Assembly (NCBI GenBank): GCA_944324075.1
Contig: CALUUZ010000014.1
Location: 1-64,000 of the forward strand
Direction: 5' to 3'
DNA from: Candidatus Mailhella excrementigallinarum
GTDB lineage: Bacteria; Desulfobacterota; Desulfovibrionia; Desulfovibrionales; Desulfovibrionaceae
Length of the DNA stretch: 64,000 bases
Each line of letters begins with the position of its first letter. Within the stretch, counting starts at the first letter, position 1. Shown here one piece after another: positions 52,295 through 60,833 of this stretch. The notes under the pieces are model-generated. The model was not told the DNA's origin. It worked only from the letters and a program-made list of their open reading frames with translations, and ran no database searches. The position numbers and the translations under genes were made by a program.

Positions 52295-53095
52295 TCAGGC
52301 TGTTTTCTCCTCCGGAGAGGAAGCCCGGAGAGGCTGTTCCGGCGCGCGGCCGCCCTGAAGGTTTTCGGCCGCTATCTCGTACCTGATGCGCCGCTTCTGC
52401 ATCCAGCGCACGGCCAGGCAGTCCACGAAGGGGGAAATCAGCCTGTTCCGGAGCGTGTACTTGGAAACTCCCGCGACGCGGGGAAAGTGCGAAACATTCA
52501 CCTGTTTCACCCTGCCGCCCTGAAGCTGAACCAGCGCGGGAAAAAACCTGTGCATGCCCCTGAAGAAGGGGAGGCTCCGCGCGACGTCCGTGCGCATGAC
52601 CTTGAGCGGGCAGCCCGTATCACGGGCGCCGTCCCGTATCATCATGCGCCGGAAACCGTTGGCAAGACGGGACTGGAGCTTCTTGAACCCGGTATCCCTG
52701 CGGTCGGCGCGGACGCCGGCCGCCAGTTCGTATTCCTCAAGCCAGGGCAGCAGCAGGTTCAGCTCTTCGGGAGCTGTCTGCAAATCCGCGTCGATATAGG
52801 CCAGATAAGGAGAAAACGTCTGATCCATGCCGGCTTTCAGCGCGCTGCTCAGCCCGCTGTTGCGCGCAAGCTCAATAAAGAAAAAGGACTCATGCTCCGC
52901 GCAGGCGCTGCGGATGAGTTCCCCGCTGCCGTCCGTGGAGCCGTCGTTTATGAACAGAACGCAGGCGGACTTCCTCGCCTGCGGAAGAAACGCCGCCAGC
53001 CTGGACGCCAGAGACGGCATGTTGTCTTCCTCGTTGAACACGGGAACAAGAATGGTCAGTTCGTACTGTCCGGTCTGATTCTGCGTCGGGGTCAT
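52295..53095 (-). CDS. GT2-family glycosyltransferase (polyprenyl-phosphate sugar synthase-like)
   Basis: A 266-residue GT-A enzyme. TILVPVFNEEDNM (13-25), INDGSTDGS, the metal-binding YIDADLQTAPEE and RDTGCPLKVMR match the DPM1/ArnC group that loads a sugar onto polyprenyl phosphate. The C-terminal membrane helices of ArnC are missing, as in soluble DPM1. GAGGA lies upstream; the longer upstream frame is repeat sequence. With ugd and a UDP-glucuronate epimerase upstream, the sugar is probably a uronic acid or derivative. Confidence 0.88.
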   Translation of the reverse strand: MTPTQNQTGQYELTILVPVFNEEDNMPSLASRLAAFLPQARKSACVLFINDGSTDGSGELIRSACAEHESFFFIELARNSGLSSALKAGMDQTFSPYLAYIDADLQTAPEELNLLLPWLEEYELAAGVRADRRDTGFKKLQSRLANGFRRMMIRDGARDTGCPLKVMRTDVARSLPFFRGMHRFFPALVQLQGGRVKQVNVSHFPRVAGVSKYTLRNRLISPFVDCLAVRWMQKRRIRYEIAAENLQGGRAPEQPLRASSPEEKTA

Positions 53096-53154
53096 CCGGG
53101 TTTCCTCGATATCGTGTTGACGCTCAGGGCATCCAGAGCAGATTGGGTTGAAGT

Positions 53155-53225
53155 TCATGCAGACCGGAGCGCGATGTTCCGGCCCGCGGGCTTTGCGCCC
53201 GAAGCCGGGACACGGGGGACGGCAT
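53155..53225 (+). repeat. R2 fragment
   Basis: CATGCAGACCGGAGCGCGATGTTCCGGCCCGCGGGC with GAAGCCGGGAC: first R2 hairpin only, degraded, between GT2 and the epimerase gene. Confidence 0.45.
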
Positions 53226-53330
53226 GTTCGGGAACGGAACGCCCGTGCCCCGCATGGATGAAAGGCGTCATATGCCGCGGCCGGAGGCGCCGCGCCTCCG
53301 GCGATCGGCCGAATCCGCCGGGGCGTCTCA

Positions 53331-54347
53331 TCACCGCAGGGGATTGCGCGGAGAACGGTACCACTCCGCAAAGCGCCGGATGCCCTCTTCCAGCGGCGTA
53401 TCCGGGCTGCGGCGGATCTTCCGCCGCAGCTTCTCCGTATCGGCGTAGGTCTGGTGGACATCTCCCTTCTGCATGGGAAGCATTTCCAGCTCCGCCTTCC
53501 TTCCCAGCGCATCTTCCAGGGCATGGATAAAATCCATCAGCCGCATCGGTCTGCCGCAGCCGATATTGTACACCGCCGCGGGAACGCCCTCGTCGGGAAC
53601 CTCGTCAAGCAGAAGCGCGACCGCGTCGATGATATCGTCAATATAGGTGAAGTCGCGCGACAGGTCGCCGTTATTGAAGACCCTTATCGGCTCCCCGGCG
53701 AGAATCGCCCGGGAAAAGAGCATCGGGGCCATATCGGGCCGCCCCCACGGGCCATAGACGGTGAACAGGCGCAGGCCCGTGGAGGGAATGCGGTACAGCC
53801 GGGCATAGACATGCGCGATGAGTTCGTCGCAGCGTTTCGTCGCGGCATACAGGGAGACGGGGTCATTGACGGGATCATCCTCGCTGAAGGGAATTTTCCC
53901 GTTTCCGCCGTAGACCGAGCTTGACGAGGCGTAGACAAGATGCCGCACGGGCCGGCGGCGGCAGCATTCCAGAAGATTGACAAAGCCCAGGACATTGCTC
54001 TCCACATAGGCGTAGGGATTTTCCAGCGAGTAGCGCACTCCCGCCTGAGCCGCCAGATTGACGACGACCTCGAAATCCCGCCGGGCAAACAGCCCGGCCA
54101 GCCCCTCCCTGTCTTCCAGATTGAGCCGGGAAAAGAAAAAGGCGGGAAACATTCCGCTGCCCGTTTCCCCGCCGTAGGGGAACTCCCCGGCTTCAACCCC
54201 CAGGTCCTCCAGCCGCGCCCGCTTGAGAAGGGGGGAATAGTACTCGTTCAGCGCGTCGATGCCCGTGACCTCGTGCCCCTGTTCCAGCAGCCTTTTCGCC
54301 AGAGCATGGCCGATGAAGCCCGCGGCTCCCGTAATCAGTATCCTCAT
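53331..54347 (-). CDS. NAD-dependent UDP-glucuronate 4-epimerase-like enzyme
   Basis: A 338-residue short-chain dehydrogenase/epimerase. The NAD loop TGAAGFIGHALAKRL is at 6-20; GIDALNEYYSPLLKRARL is typical of CapI/LspL UDP-GlcA 4-epimerases; the catalytic Ser region YASSSSVYGGN and YxxxK (YAATK) follow, then TVYGPWGRPDMAPM. The product would be UDP-galacturonic acid, made from the UDP-glucuronate supplied by the neighbouring ugd. Start at the ATG at 54347, with a weak GGGA upstream. Confidence 0.9.
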   Translation of the reverse strand: MRILITGAAGFIGHALAKRLLEQGHEVTGIDALNEYYSPLLKRARLEDLGVEAGEFPYGGETGSGMFPAFFFSRLNLEDREGLAGLFARRDFEVVVNLAAQAGVRYSLENPYAYVESNVLGFVNLLECCRRRPVRHLVYASSSSVYGGNGKIPFSEDDPVNDPVSLYAATKRCDELIAHVYARLYRIPSTGLRLFTVYGPWGRPDMAPMLFSRAILAGEPIRVFNNGDLSRDFTYIDDIIDAVALLLDEVPDEGVPAAVYNIGCGRPMRLMDFIHALEDALGRKAELEMLPMQKGDVHQTYADTEKLRRKIRRSPDTPLEEGIRRFAEWYRSPRNPLR

Positions 54348-54420
54348 CACAAATCCCGTGCGCCGGAATCCGGGGCGGCGGCAGTCGTTTTCCGCGGCAG
54401 ATTCCCGCCTGCATGTTCTC

Positions 54421-54490
54421 GTGTTTCAATCCGCAGCCGACGAACGGGGGCCGTGCGGATTGTCCCTCCCCCGGGGGGCTGCAGGAAAAA
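54421..54490 (+). repeat. R1 repeat, 5' part
   Basis: GTGTTTCAATCCGCAGCCGACG, GGGGGCCGTGCGGATTG and CCCTCCCCCGGGGGGC, i.e. R1 with its middle shortened. It lies between ugd and the epimerase gene. The rest of this gap to 54621 holds nothing recognisable. Confidence 0.55.
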
Positions 54491-54629
54491 TGTGCAGATG
54501 AGAGCATATCCGCCTGACGCCCGGCGGCCCCGGGGCATTCCGGCCTTGAAAGTTCATACGCCATGCGATCAATGCATATATGCTTTCCGGCACGTCTTAC
54601 CGTTAACCGGGGCGCGGGGCAAATGAAAA

Positions 54630-54817
54630 AGCTGTGTCAGAACATTTTCGCTTTGAGAATGCTCCCGGAGTCAAGCGAAGCGAGCCTTGAGCGGCGCCCC
54701 CCCCCGCATGGTCATGCGGCGGAGGGCGCCGCTCAAGGCTCGCTCACGCTCGCGCCTGCGGCGGTTAAGGGAACCTGTTTCCTTTCAGCAACCGCAACCG
54801 TAAACTTGAACAGAGCC
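54630..54817 (+). mobile_element. R3 MITE with 8-bp target duplication
   Basis: A 188-bp element from AGCTGTGTCAG to TAAACTTGAACAGAGCC. AATGAAAA is repeated exactly at 54622-54629 and 54818-54825. It carries an R2-like piece (TTTTCGCTTTGAGAATGCTCCCGG), a 9-base C run (54697-54705) and CGCATGGTCATGCG. It ends 25 bp from the ugd stop. Confidence 0.8.
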
Positions 54818-54842
54818 AATGAAAAAGCGTCATGACGGAACG

Positions 54843-56153
54843 CTACCCCACCCGGCAGTAGTCAAAGCCCTCGCTCCGGACGCGTTCCCTGTCATAGATG
54901 TTGCGCCCGTCAACGATGACGGGCCGCCGCATGGCTCCGCGCAGCCTTTTCCACCCGGGAAGGCGGAACTCCTTCCACTCCGTCACCACGGCCAGCGCAT
55001 CCGCGCCGAGAGCGGCGTCATACATGTCCGCCGCAAAAAACACGTCGTTCCCCAGCACCTTCCGTGCGTTTTCCATCGCCACGGGGTCAAAGACCCGTAC
55101 CCGGCATCCGGCCTCAAGGAGCTGACGGACAAGCACAAGGGAAGGAGCTTCCCGCAGATCGTCCGTTCCGGGCTTGAAGGCCAGCCCCCAGACGGCGATG
55201 GTCGCGCCCTTCAGGTCTTCGCCGAGGCATCCGGCCAGCTTGTCGAACAGCAGCCGCTTCTGACGCTCGTTGACCCGCTCCACCGCCCTGAGCACCTCCA
55301 TTTCGTATCCGTGCTGCCCGGCCGTGGCGATGAGCGCCTTGACGTCCTTGGGAAAACAGGAACCTCCGTATCCGCACCCGGCATAGAGAAACTTCGGCCC
55401 GATGCGTCTGTCCATGCCGATGCCCTTGCGCACCAGATCCACCCGGGCACCGACGCGCTCGCACAGGTTGGCGATGTCGTTCATGAAGGAAATGCGCGTG
55501 GCAAGCATGGCGTTGGCCGCATATTTCGTCAGCTCGGCGGACGTGCTGTCCATGAACAGCATTCTGTCGTTGGTCATCATGAACGGGCGGTAGAGTTCGG
55601 ACATCATGTCCCGGGCGCGGGCGCTCTCGACGCCGATGATGACGCGATCCGGCGTCATGAAGTCATCGACGGCGTGCCCTTCCTTGAGAAATTCCGGATT
55701 CGAGGCCATATCAAAGGGAACTTCGACGCCGCGCGCCCGCAGTTCCTCCGCTATCGCCCTGCCCGCCATGGCCGTTGTTCCGACCGGAACCGTGGACTTC
55801 ACGATAATCACGGCATAGCCGTTCAGAACCCGCCCCACGGAACGGGCGGCCTCCAGCACATGGCTGACATCCGCGCGGCCATCCTCCCCTTCGGGCGTCC
55901 CCACGGCGATGAAGACGGCCTCCGCGCCCTCGACGCACTCGGCCGCCGAGGTCACGAAATGCAGTCTGCCCGCCTGAAGGTTGCGCGACAGCAGTTCCGG
56001 CAGGCCCGGCTCGAAAATCGGGCATTCCCCCCGCCTGAGCCGTTCAACCCTGGCCTCGTCCACATCCGCGCACCAGACGTCAAGCCCCACCTCGGAAAAA
56101 CACGCAGCCGTCACCAGCCCCACATAGCCGGAACCGATTATCACTATCTTCAT
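54843..56153 (-). CDS. ugd: UDP-glucose 6-dehydrogenase
   Basis: A 436-residue NAD-dependent enzyme oxidising UDP-glucose to UDP-glucuronate. NAD loop MKIVIIGSGYVGLVTAACFSE-type (GSGYVGLVTA at 7-16), FIAVGTPEGEDG, TVPVGTT, NPEFLKEG, KYAANAMLATRISFMND and the catalytic Cys in GYGGSCFPKD (about 262). WGLAFKPGTDDLREAPS closes the family pattern. The leader reads CAAACCATAAAGGAATTTCTG, like the R1 tail, and precedes the ATG at 56153. First gene of the leftward sugar set. Confidence 0.96.
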   Translation of the reverse strand: MKIVIIGSGYVGLVTAACFSEVGLDVWCADVDEARVERLRRGECPIFEPGLPELLSRNLQAGRLHFVTSAAECVEGAEAVFIAVGTPEGEDGRADVSHVLEAARSVGRVLNGYAVIIVKSTVPVGTTAMAGRAIAEELRARGVEVPFDMASNPEFLKEGHAVDDFMTPDRVIIGVESARARDMMSELYRPFMMTNDRMLFMDSTSAELTKYAANAMLATRISFMNDIANLCERVGARVDLVRKGIGMDRRIGPKFLYAGCGYGGSCFPKDVKALIATAGQHGYEMEVLRAVERVNERQKRLLFDKLAGCLGEDLKGATIAVWGLAFKPGTDDLREAPSLVLVRQLLEAGCRVRVFDPVAMENARKVLGNDVFFAADMYDAALGADALAVVTEWKEFRLPGWKRLRGAMRRPVIVDGRNIYDRERVRSEGFDYCRVG

Positions 56154-56221
56154 CAGAAATTCCTTTATGGTTTGAAATGCCCCCATCAGGGGAAAATGAA
56201 CCTGACCGGACGGCAGCGCCG

Positions 56222-56297
56222 ATGTCTCAATCCACAGCCGCCCCATCCGCCGGCTGACTGAAGCAGCCGACGGACAGGGATCGTGCGGATTGCCCCC
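56222..56297 (+). repeat. R1 repeat, 5' part
   Basis: ATGTCTCAATCCACAGCCG, CCCCATCCGCCGG and CCGACGGACAGGG, GTGCGGATTGCCCCCTC. Between polA and ugd; orientation opposite to the genes. Confidence 0.6.
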
Positions 56298-56396
56298 TCT
56301 CCCGCACTCCCCGGCACACGCCGCTTCACATCCCGTGTCAGGCTCATCCGCGGCGGCCGCGCCGCCGCAATTCACCTGCGGCGCAAAGCCCCGCCC

Positions 56397-59090
56397 TCAG
56401 TGCGCGGCACCCCAGTCGCGCGCCGCGCCCCAGTCCACCACAAGGGGAACATCCAGACGCACGCCCTTCCCCTTCAGGTCGCCCATCAGCGCGGCAAGGC
56501 GTTCTCCGGCCTCATGGCCGTGCTGTTCCGGCACTTCCAGCAGAAGCTCGTCATGAACCTGAAGGATGAGCCGGGCGGAGAGGGAGCGCAGCACGGCATC
56601 CTCGTGCACGGCCAGCATGGCCAGCTTGATGATGTCCGCCGCGCTGCCCTGAATCAGGGTGTTCACCGCCTGGCGTTCCGCCAGCGCGCGGGATTGCGCA
56701 CTCTGGGAGCGCATGTCCGGCAGGGGGCGGCGGCGATCCGCCATTGTCGTGACATAGCCCAGCTTCCGGGCCTCTTCCTCCACCTTGTCGTAAAACTCCT
56801 TGATATGGGCGAAGCGGGCAAAGTAGCGCTCCATGAACCCGCGGGCCTCCGCCAGGGAAATGCCCAGTTCTCCCGCCAGTTTGCGCGCGCCCATGCCGTA
56901 AATCAGCCCGAAATTGATGGTCTTGGCCCCGCGCCGCTGATCCGGCGTGACTGCCGAAGGCTCGATATCGTTGAGCAGCGCCGCCGTTCTGGTATGGATA
57001 TCCTCTCCGCCGCGGAAGGCCGCCAGCAGCGTGGGGTCCTGCGAATAGTGGGCCAGCACGCGCAGCTCGATCTGCGAATAGTCGGCGGAAACGAGGACAT
57101 TCCCCGGCCCGGCGATGAAACAGGAACGCATTCTGCGCCCCATCTCCCCCCGCACGGGAATATTCTGGAGGTTGGGATTGCTGGACGACAAACGCCCCGT
57201 GGCCGTGGCCGTCTGGTTGAAGGTGGTGTGGATGCGTCCGTCCGGCCCGGCGTGACGGGGCAGAGGCTCCAGATAGGTGGAGCGCATCTTCTCCAGCTTG
57301 CGGAATTCCAGCAGCCTGTCCACGACGGAATGGCGGCCGGAGAGTTTTTCCAGCACATCCTGCGATGTGGAAGCCTGCCCGCCCCTGGTGGATTTCGGCG
57401 TGGGCAGGCCCAGGCGCCTGAACAGCACCTCCCCCATCTGCTGGGCGGAACGGATATTGAAGGGGCCGCCCGCAGCTTCGTAGATATCGGCGGTGAGTCT
57501 GTCGAGATCGCGCTGCACTTCCCGCAGAAAGCCGTCCAGCGCGTCCATGTCCGCGCGCACGCCCGTTTCCTCCATCTCCGCCAGCACGGCGGTCAGCGGC
57601 TGCTCGATGGTCAGAAGCAGGCGCTCCAGATCGGCCTGCGCCAGCCGTCCCTTCAGCTCGTCATGCAGCCCCAGGGCCAGCGTTCCCGGCCGCTCCGGGT
57701 CCAGTCCGCTTTTTTCCGCATATTGCGCGGACAGCCTCGGCCAGCTGTAATCGCGGTCTTCCGGAGCCAGAAGGTAGGCCGCCAGCCCCAGATCGAACCA
57801 CAGGGAGGAGGGAATGTCTTTCCAGGCCGCCTCCTCGCGCAGCAGTCTCTTCACGTCCGGCACGGCGATTGCGGCGGCGCGGGCGGCCCATGCGGCCAGA
57901 TCGGCATGGGGGCCGTCGTACAGCACTTCCCGCACGCCTCCGGCCCCGGCATCCCCGCCGCGCACGGCCACAACCAGAGAACGGCAGTCCCGCCGGGCGG
58001 AAAGCACGGAAAACGGGGGCGGAACCAGCGCCGCCGGAGCGCCCTCGCAGGAGGGAAGCTCCGCAATGCTCCGGACGCGGGGCAGTTCGGGAGAACGGCG
58101 CTCCGGGCCGCCCAGCAGGGAGAGCTGTTCCCGGGCCGCCCCGGGGACGCTCCGCTCCTCCCCGGCGTTCCCCTCCGTGTTCACCAGCCCCCGCTGCACC
58201 AGCCCGGAAAGCTCCCGCTGCAGGGAACCCATTTCATACTCGCGCAGAAAACTCAGGGCCATCTGCCCGGGGCGTTCCCCCGGCAGGGGGCGCACCCTGA
58301 GATCCTCCATGGACACGCCGGCACAGCACGACGTGTTCAGCCGCGTCAGTTCCCGGTACAGGAACATGGCCTCCTCGTTGCCCTCCAGTTTTCTGCGCAC
58401 GGCGGGCGGCACCTCGGCCATGTGATCGCGCAGATACTCCAGACTGGGAAAGTCGCGGAACAGCTTTTCCGCCGTCTTTTCCCCGATGCCGCGCACGCCG
58501 GGCACATTGTCGCTGGAATCGCCGATCAGGGCCTGCACGTCGGGCCACTGCGAAGGCTCCAGTCCGGTCTGCTCCCGGAAGGACTCAAGCGTTATCAGCT
58601 TCTCCTCGCGCGAGGCCGGATCCCACAGCACCACATCGGGGGCAAGGCACTGGCGCAGGTCCTTGTCCATGCCGATGATCACCACGGGCCGCTCGTCCCT
58701 GCCGCGCGCGGCAAGGGAGGCGATGCAGTCGTCCGCCTCGCAGCCCTCCGAAACGATGCAGCGCAGCCCGAAGGAGGCAACCATGCGCTTCATCGGCTCG
58801 ATCTGCGCCACCAGTCCCTCCGGGGCGGCGGGACGGTTGGCCTTGTAGGTGGGCAGAAGCTCATGGCGGAAGTGCCTGCCGGGGCCGTCAAGAATGAAGG
58901 CGAAATATTCCGGCTGCTCCTCCCTGAACAGCCTGAGCAGCACCCGGCCCACGATGTACAGCGCGCCCGTGGGCAGGCCGTCGGAACGGGACATGTTGGC
59001 GTTGGCGAAAAAGCCGCGGTACAGAAAGGCCGTGCCGTCCATAAGATACAGGGGCTCGGCCTCGAACCCCAGACGCTGTTTCAGGGACAT
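56397..59090 (-). CDS. polA: DNA polymerase I
   Basis: An 897-residue repair and replication polymerase. Residues 1-290 are the 5'-3' nuclease (LMDGTAFLYRGFF, GCEADDCIASLA, GDSSDNVPGVRGIGEKTA). The middle 3'-5' exonuclease-like domain (about 395-520) lacks the FDTET metal motif but keeps WFDLGLAAYLL, so proofreading is probably lost, as in Taq polymerase. The polymerase domain has motif A DYSQIELRVLAHYS, motif B RRGAKTINFGLIYGMG and motif C QVHDELLLEVP. The start MSLKQRL has GGAG in front. Length is in the normal range. Confidence 0.96.
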   Translation of the reverse strand: MSLKQRLGFEAEPLYLMDGTAFLYRGFFANANMSRSDGLPTGALYIVGRVLLRLFREEQPEYFAFILDGPGRHFRHELLPTYKANRPAAPEGLVAQIEPMKRMVASFGLRCIVSEGCEADDCIASLAARGRDERPVVIIGMDKDLRQCLAPDVVLWDPASREEKLITLESFREQTGLEPSQWPDVQALIGDSSDNVPGVRGIGEKTAEKLFRDFPSLEYLRDHMAEVPPAVRRKLEGNEEAMFLYRELTRLNTSCCAGVSMEDLRVRPLPGERPGQMALSFLREYEMGSLQRELSGLVQRGLVNTEGNAGEERSVPGAAREQLSLLGGPERRSPELPRVRSIAELPSCEGAPAALVPPPFSVLSARRDCRSLVVAVRGGDAGAGGVREVLYDGPHADLAAWAARAAAIAVPDVKRLLREEAAWKDIPSSLWFDLGLAAYLLAPEDRDYSWPRLSAQYAEKSGLDPERPGTLALGLHDELKGRLAQADLERLLLTIEQPLTAVLAEMEETGVRADMDALDGFLREVQRDLDRLTADIYEAAGGPFNIRSAQQMGEVLFRRLGLPTPKSTRGGQASTSQDVLEKLSGRHSVVDRLLEFRKLEKMRSTYLEPLPRHAGPDGRIHTTFNQTATATGRLSSSNPNLQNIPVRGEMGRRMRSCFIAGPGNVLVSADYSQIELRVLAHYSQDPTLLAAFRGGEDIHTRTAALLNDIEPSAVTPDQRRGAKTINFGLIYGMGARKLAGELGISLAEARGFMERYFARFAHIKEFYDKVEEEARKLGYVTTMADRRRPLPDMRSQSAQSRALAERQAVNTLIQGSAADIIKLAMLAVHEDAVLRSLSARLILQVHDELLLEVPEQHGHEAGERLAALMGDLKGKGVRLDVPLVVDWGAARDWGAAH

Positions 59091-59234
59091 GAACACTCCG
59101 GGTGTGGATGGTTGAACGGCGTATCCTAGCTTCAAGCCGCCGCCTTCACAAGATCGGAAGCATGCGCAGCGCTTCCGGCGCGGCGGCATTTTTTTCCGCC
59201 GAGCCGCGCCGCGGCGGGCGTCGGAAACCTGACA

Positions 59235-59300
59235 AAATTTTCCGCGCGCCTTTCGGATAAACATATAACAATATGTAATTATTCAATAAAAAAATAAAGG
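59235..59300 (+). promoter_or_regulatory. AT-rich promoter region of the TPR gene
   Basis: The most AT-rich pocket of the window (ATAAACATATAACAATATG, AATTATTCAATAAAAAAAT) between polA and the TPR gene, which are divergent. Individual -35 and -10 boxes are not clear. Confidence 0.45.
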
Positions 59301-59378
59301 CATGCATCGTGCATAGGTCTGCGCGCGGAGCGGCTTTCCGCCGCAAAGCGCATATTTCATCACCTCAAGGGGTACACC

Positions 59379-59939
59379 ATGAGCAACCATCTGGACTACG
59401 AAATCAATAAGGAACTCGGCGAATGCTACCTGTTCATGGGTGAACTGGACAAAGCCGAAGACTATTACACCAAGGCCGCCGCGAGCGGCGAGGATCAGTC
59501 CGATCCCTACATGGGACTGGCCACCATCGCCATGCAGCGCGGCGACATGGACGGCGCGCTGACCAACTACAGCAAGGCCGCGACCATTCAGGAAAGCGAC
59601 AAGGCCCTGACCGGACTGGGGCTGGTGCACATGAACCAGAACGATCACGAGAAGGCGTTCTCCCTGTTCAGCCGCGCTCTGGACATCAACCCGGCCAATG
59701 CCGTGGCTCTGGGCTGTCTGGTGAAGGAAGGCTATGCCCTGCGCCGCGTGGAGGAGATTCTTCCCTATCTCTCCGCCAGCCTGGAAGCGACCAATGAGGA
59801 AAACACCCGCATCACCCTTGCGGGCTGCCTGGTGTCCCTCGACCGCCGGGACGAGGCGCGCAGATATCTGAGCGAGGTGCTGGCCGCCAACCCCAACAAC
59901 TCCAGCGCGCAGGAACTGTACGACTACATCGCGGCGTAA
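59379..59939 (+). CDS. TPR-repeat protein
   Basis: A 186-residue soluble protein of about five TPR units: ELGECYLFMGELDKAEDYYT, MGLATIAMQRGDMDGALTNY, GLGLVHMNQNDHEKAFSLFS, then a degenerate unit and TLAGCLVSLDRRDEARRYLS. It has no signal peptide and no enzyme domain, so it is a protein-interaction scaffold of unknown partner. CTCAAGGGG precedes the ATG. It is alone in its transcription unit, with a strong AT-rich leader upstream and a terminator downstream. Confidence 0.85.
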   Translation: MSNHLDYEINKELGECYLFMGELDKAEDYYTKAAASGEDQSDPYMGLATIAMQRGDMDGALTNYSKAATIQESDKALTGLGLVHMNQNDHEKAFSLFSRALDINPANAVALGCLVKEGYALRRVEEILPYLSASLEATNEENTRITLAGCLVSLDRRDEARRYLSEVLAANPNNSSAQELYDYIAA

Positions 59940-60033
59940 CCGCCCGTTCCGTCCGGAACGGACCGGAAACCGCCGACCTGCAAGGTTACTCTCAGCATCA
60001 CGCTGTCATCCGGCCCGCTCCGGCTCATGTCTT

Positions 60034-60073
60034 CCGGGCATCCGGCGATTTCGCCGGATGCCCGGTTCCTTTT
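60034..60073 (+). terminator. Intrinsic terminator after the TPR gene
   Basis: CCGGGCATCCGGCG (60034-60047) pairs over 14 bp with CGCCGGATGCCCGG (60052-60065), loop ATTT, followed by TTCCTTTT. A smaller CCGTTCC/GGAACGG hairpin lies right after the stop codon. Confidence 0.75.
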
Positions 60074-60173
60074 CCGGAACGCGCGGCGGCCTCCGGGCCG
60101 CCCCGCCCCTTGCCAGGTGCCGCCGCCGCGCGTTATATGTCTCTTTTCTCCACTCCAGCCAAAGGTTCTCCTC

Positions 60174-60833
60174 ATGCTGGCCATTCTTGACTACAGGGCA
60201 GGCAACCAGACCAGCGTTCTGCGCGCCCTTTCCTCCCTTTCCCTTCCCGCCCGCGTCACTTCCTCCCCCGCCGATCTCGCCTCCGCCTCCGGCATCATCT
60301 TCCCCGGCGTCGGCGCGGCAGGACAGGCCATGGGCCATCTGCGCGCCACCGGGCTCGACGCCCTGCTGCGCTCCCTCACGGCTTCCGGCAAGCCGCTGCT
60401 CGGCGTCTGCCTCGGCTGTCAGATTCTTCTTGAGCGCAGCGAGGAAAACGATACCGAAACCCTGGGCATCCTGCCCGGGTTCTGCCGCCGCTTCGACCCC
60501 GCCCTGACCGACGGCGGCGAGCCGCTGCGCATTCCGCACATGGGCTGGAACGCCCTGCATGTCAGACAGGCAGACTGTCCCCTGTTCGACGGCATCGAGG
60601 ACGGCACGCCCTTTTATTTCGTCCACAGCTATTATCCCGAACCCGATCCCGCGCTGACGCTGGCCTCCTGCCGCTACGGAAGCGAGTTCGCCGCCGTGTT
60701 CGGCCGTCCGGGGCTGTGGGCCGCCCAGTTCCACCCGGAAAAAAGCGGCCCCGCCGGTCTGCGCCTGCTGCGCAATTTTTACGACTACTGCCATGCCGAC
60801 TGTGAGGCCCGCCATGCCCGGTTCACTCTGTAA
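60174..60833 (+). CDS. hisH: Imidazole glycerol phosphate synthase, glutaminase subunit
   Basis: A 219-residue class I glutamine amidotransferase that supplies ammonia to HisF in histidine synthesis. The catalytic triad is visible: Cys79 in GVCLGCQ, His187 and Glu189 in QFHPEKS. It also has [14 protein letters not shown] and MGWN. AAAGGT precedes the ATG. The 3' end overlaps hisF by 20 bp, as expected for a 1:1 complex. Confidence 0.95.
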   Translation: MLAILDYRAGNQTSVLRALSSLSLPARVTSSPADLASASGIIFPGVGAAGQAMGHLRATGLDALLRSLTASGKPLLGVCLGCQILLERSEENDTETLGILPGFCRRFDPALTDGGEPLRIPHMGWNALHVRQADCPLFDGIEDGTPFYFVHSYYPEPDPALTLASCRYGSEFAAVFGRPGLWAAQFHPEKSGPAGLRLLRNFYDYCHADCEARHARFTL

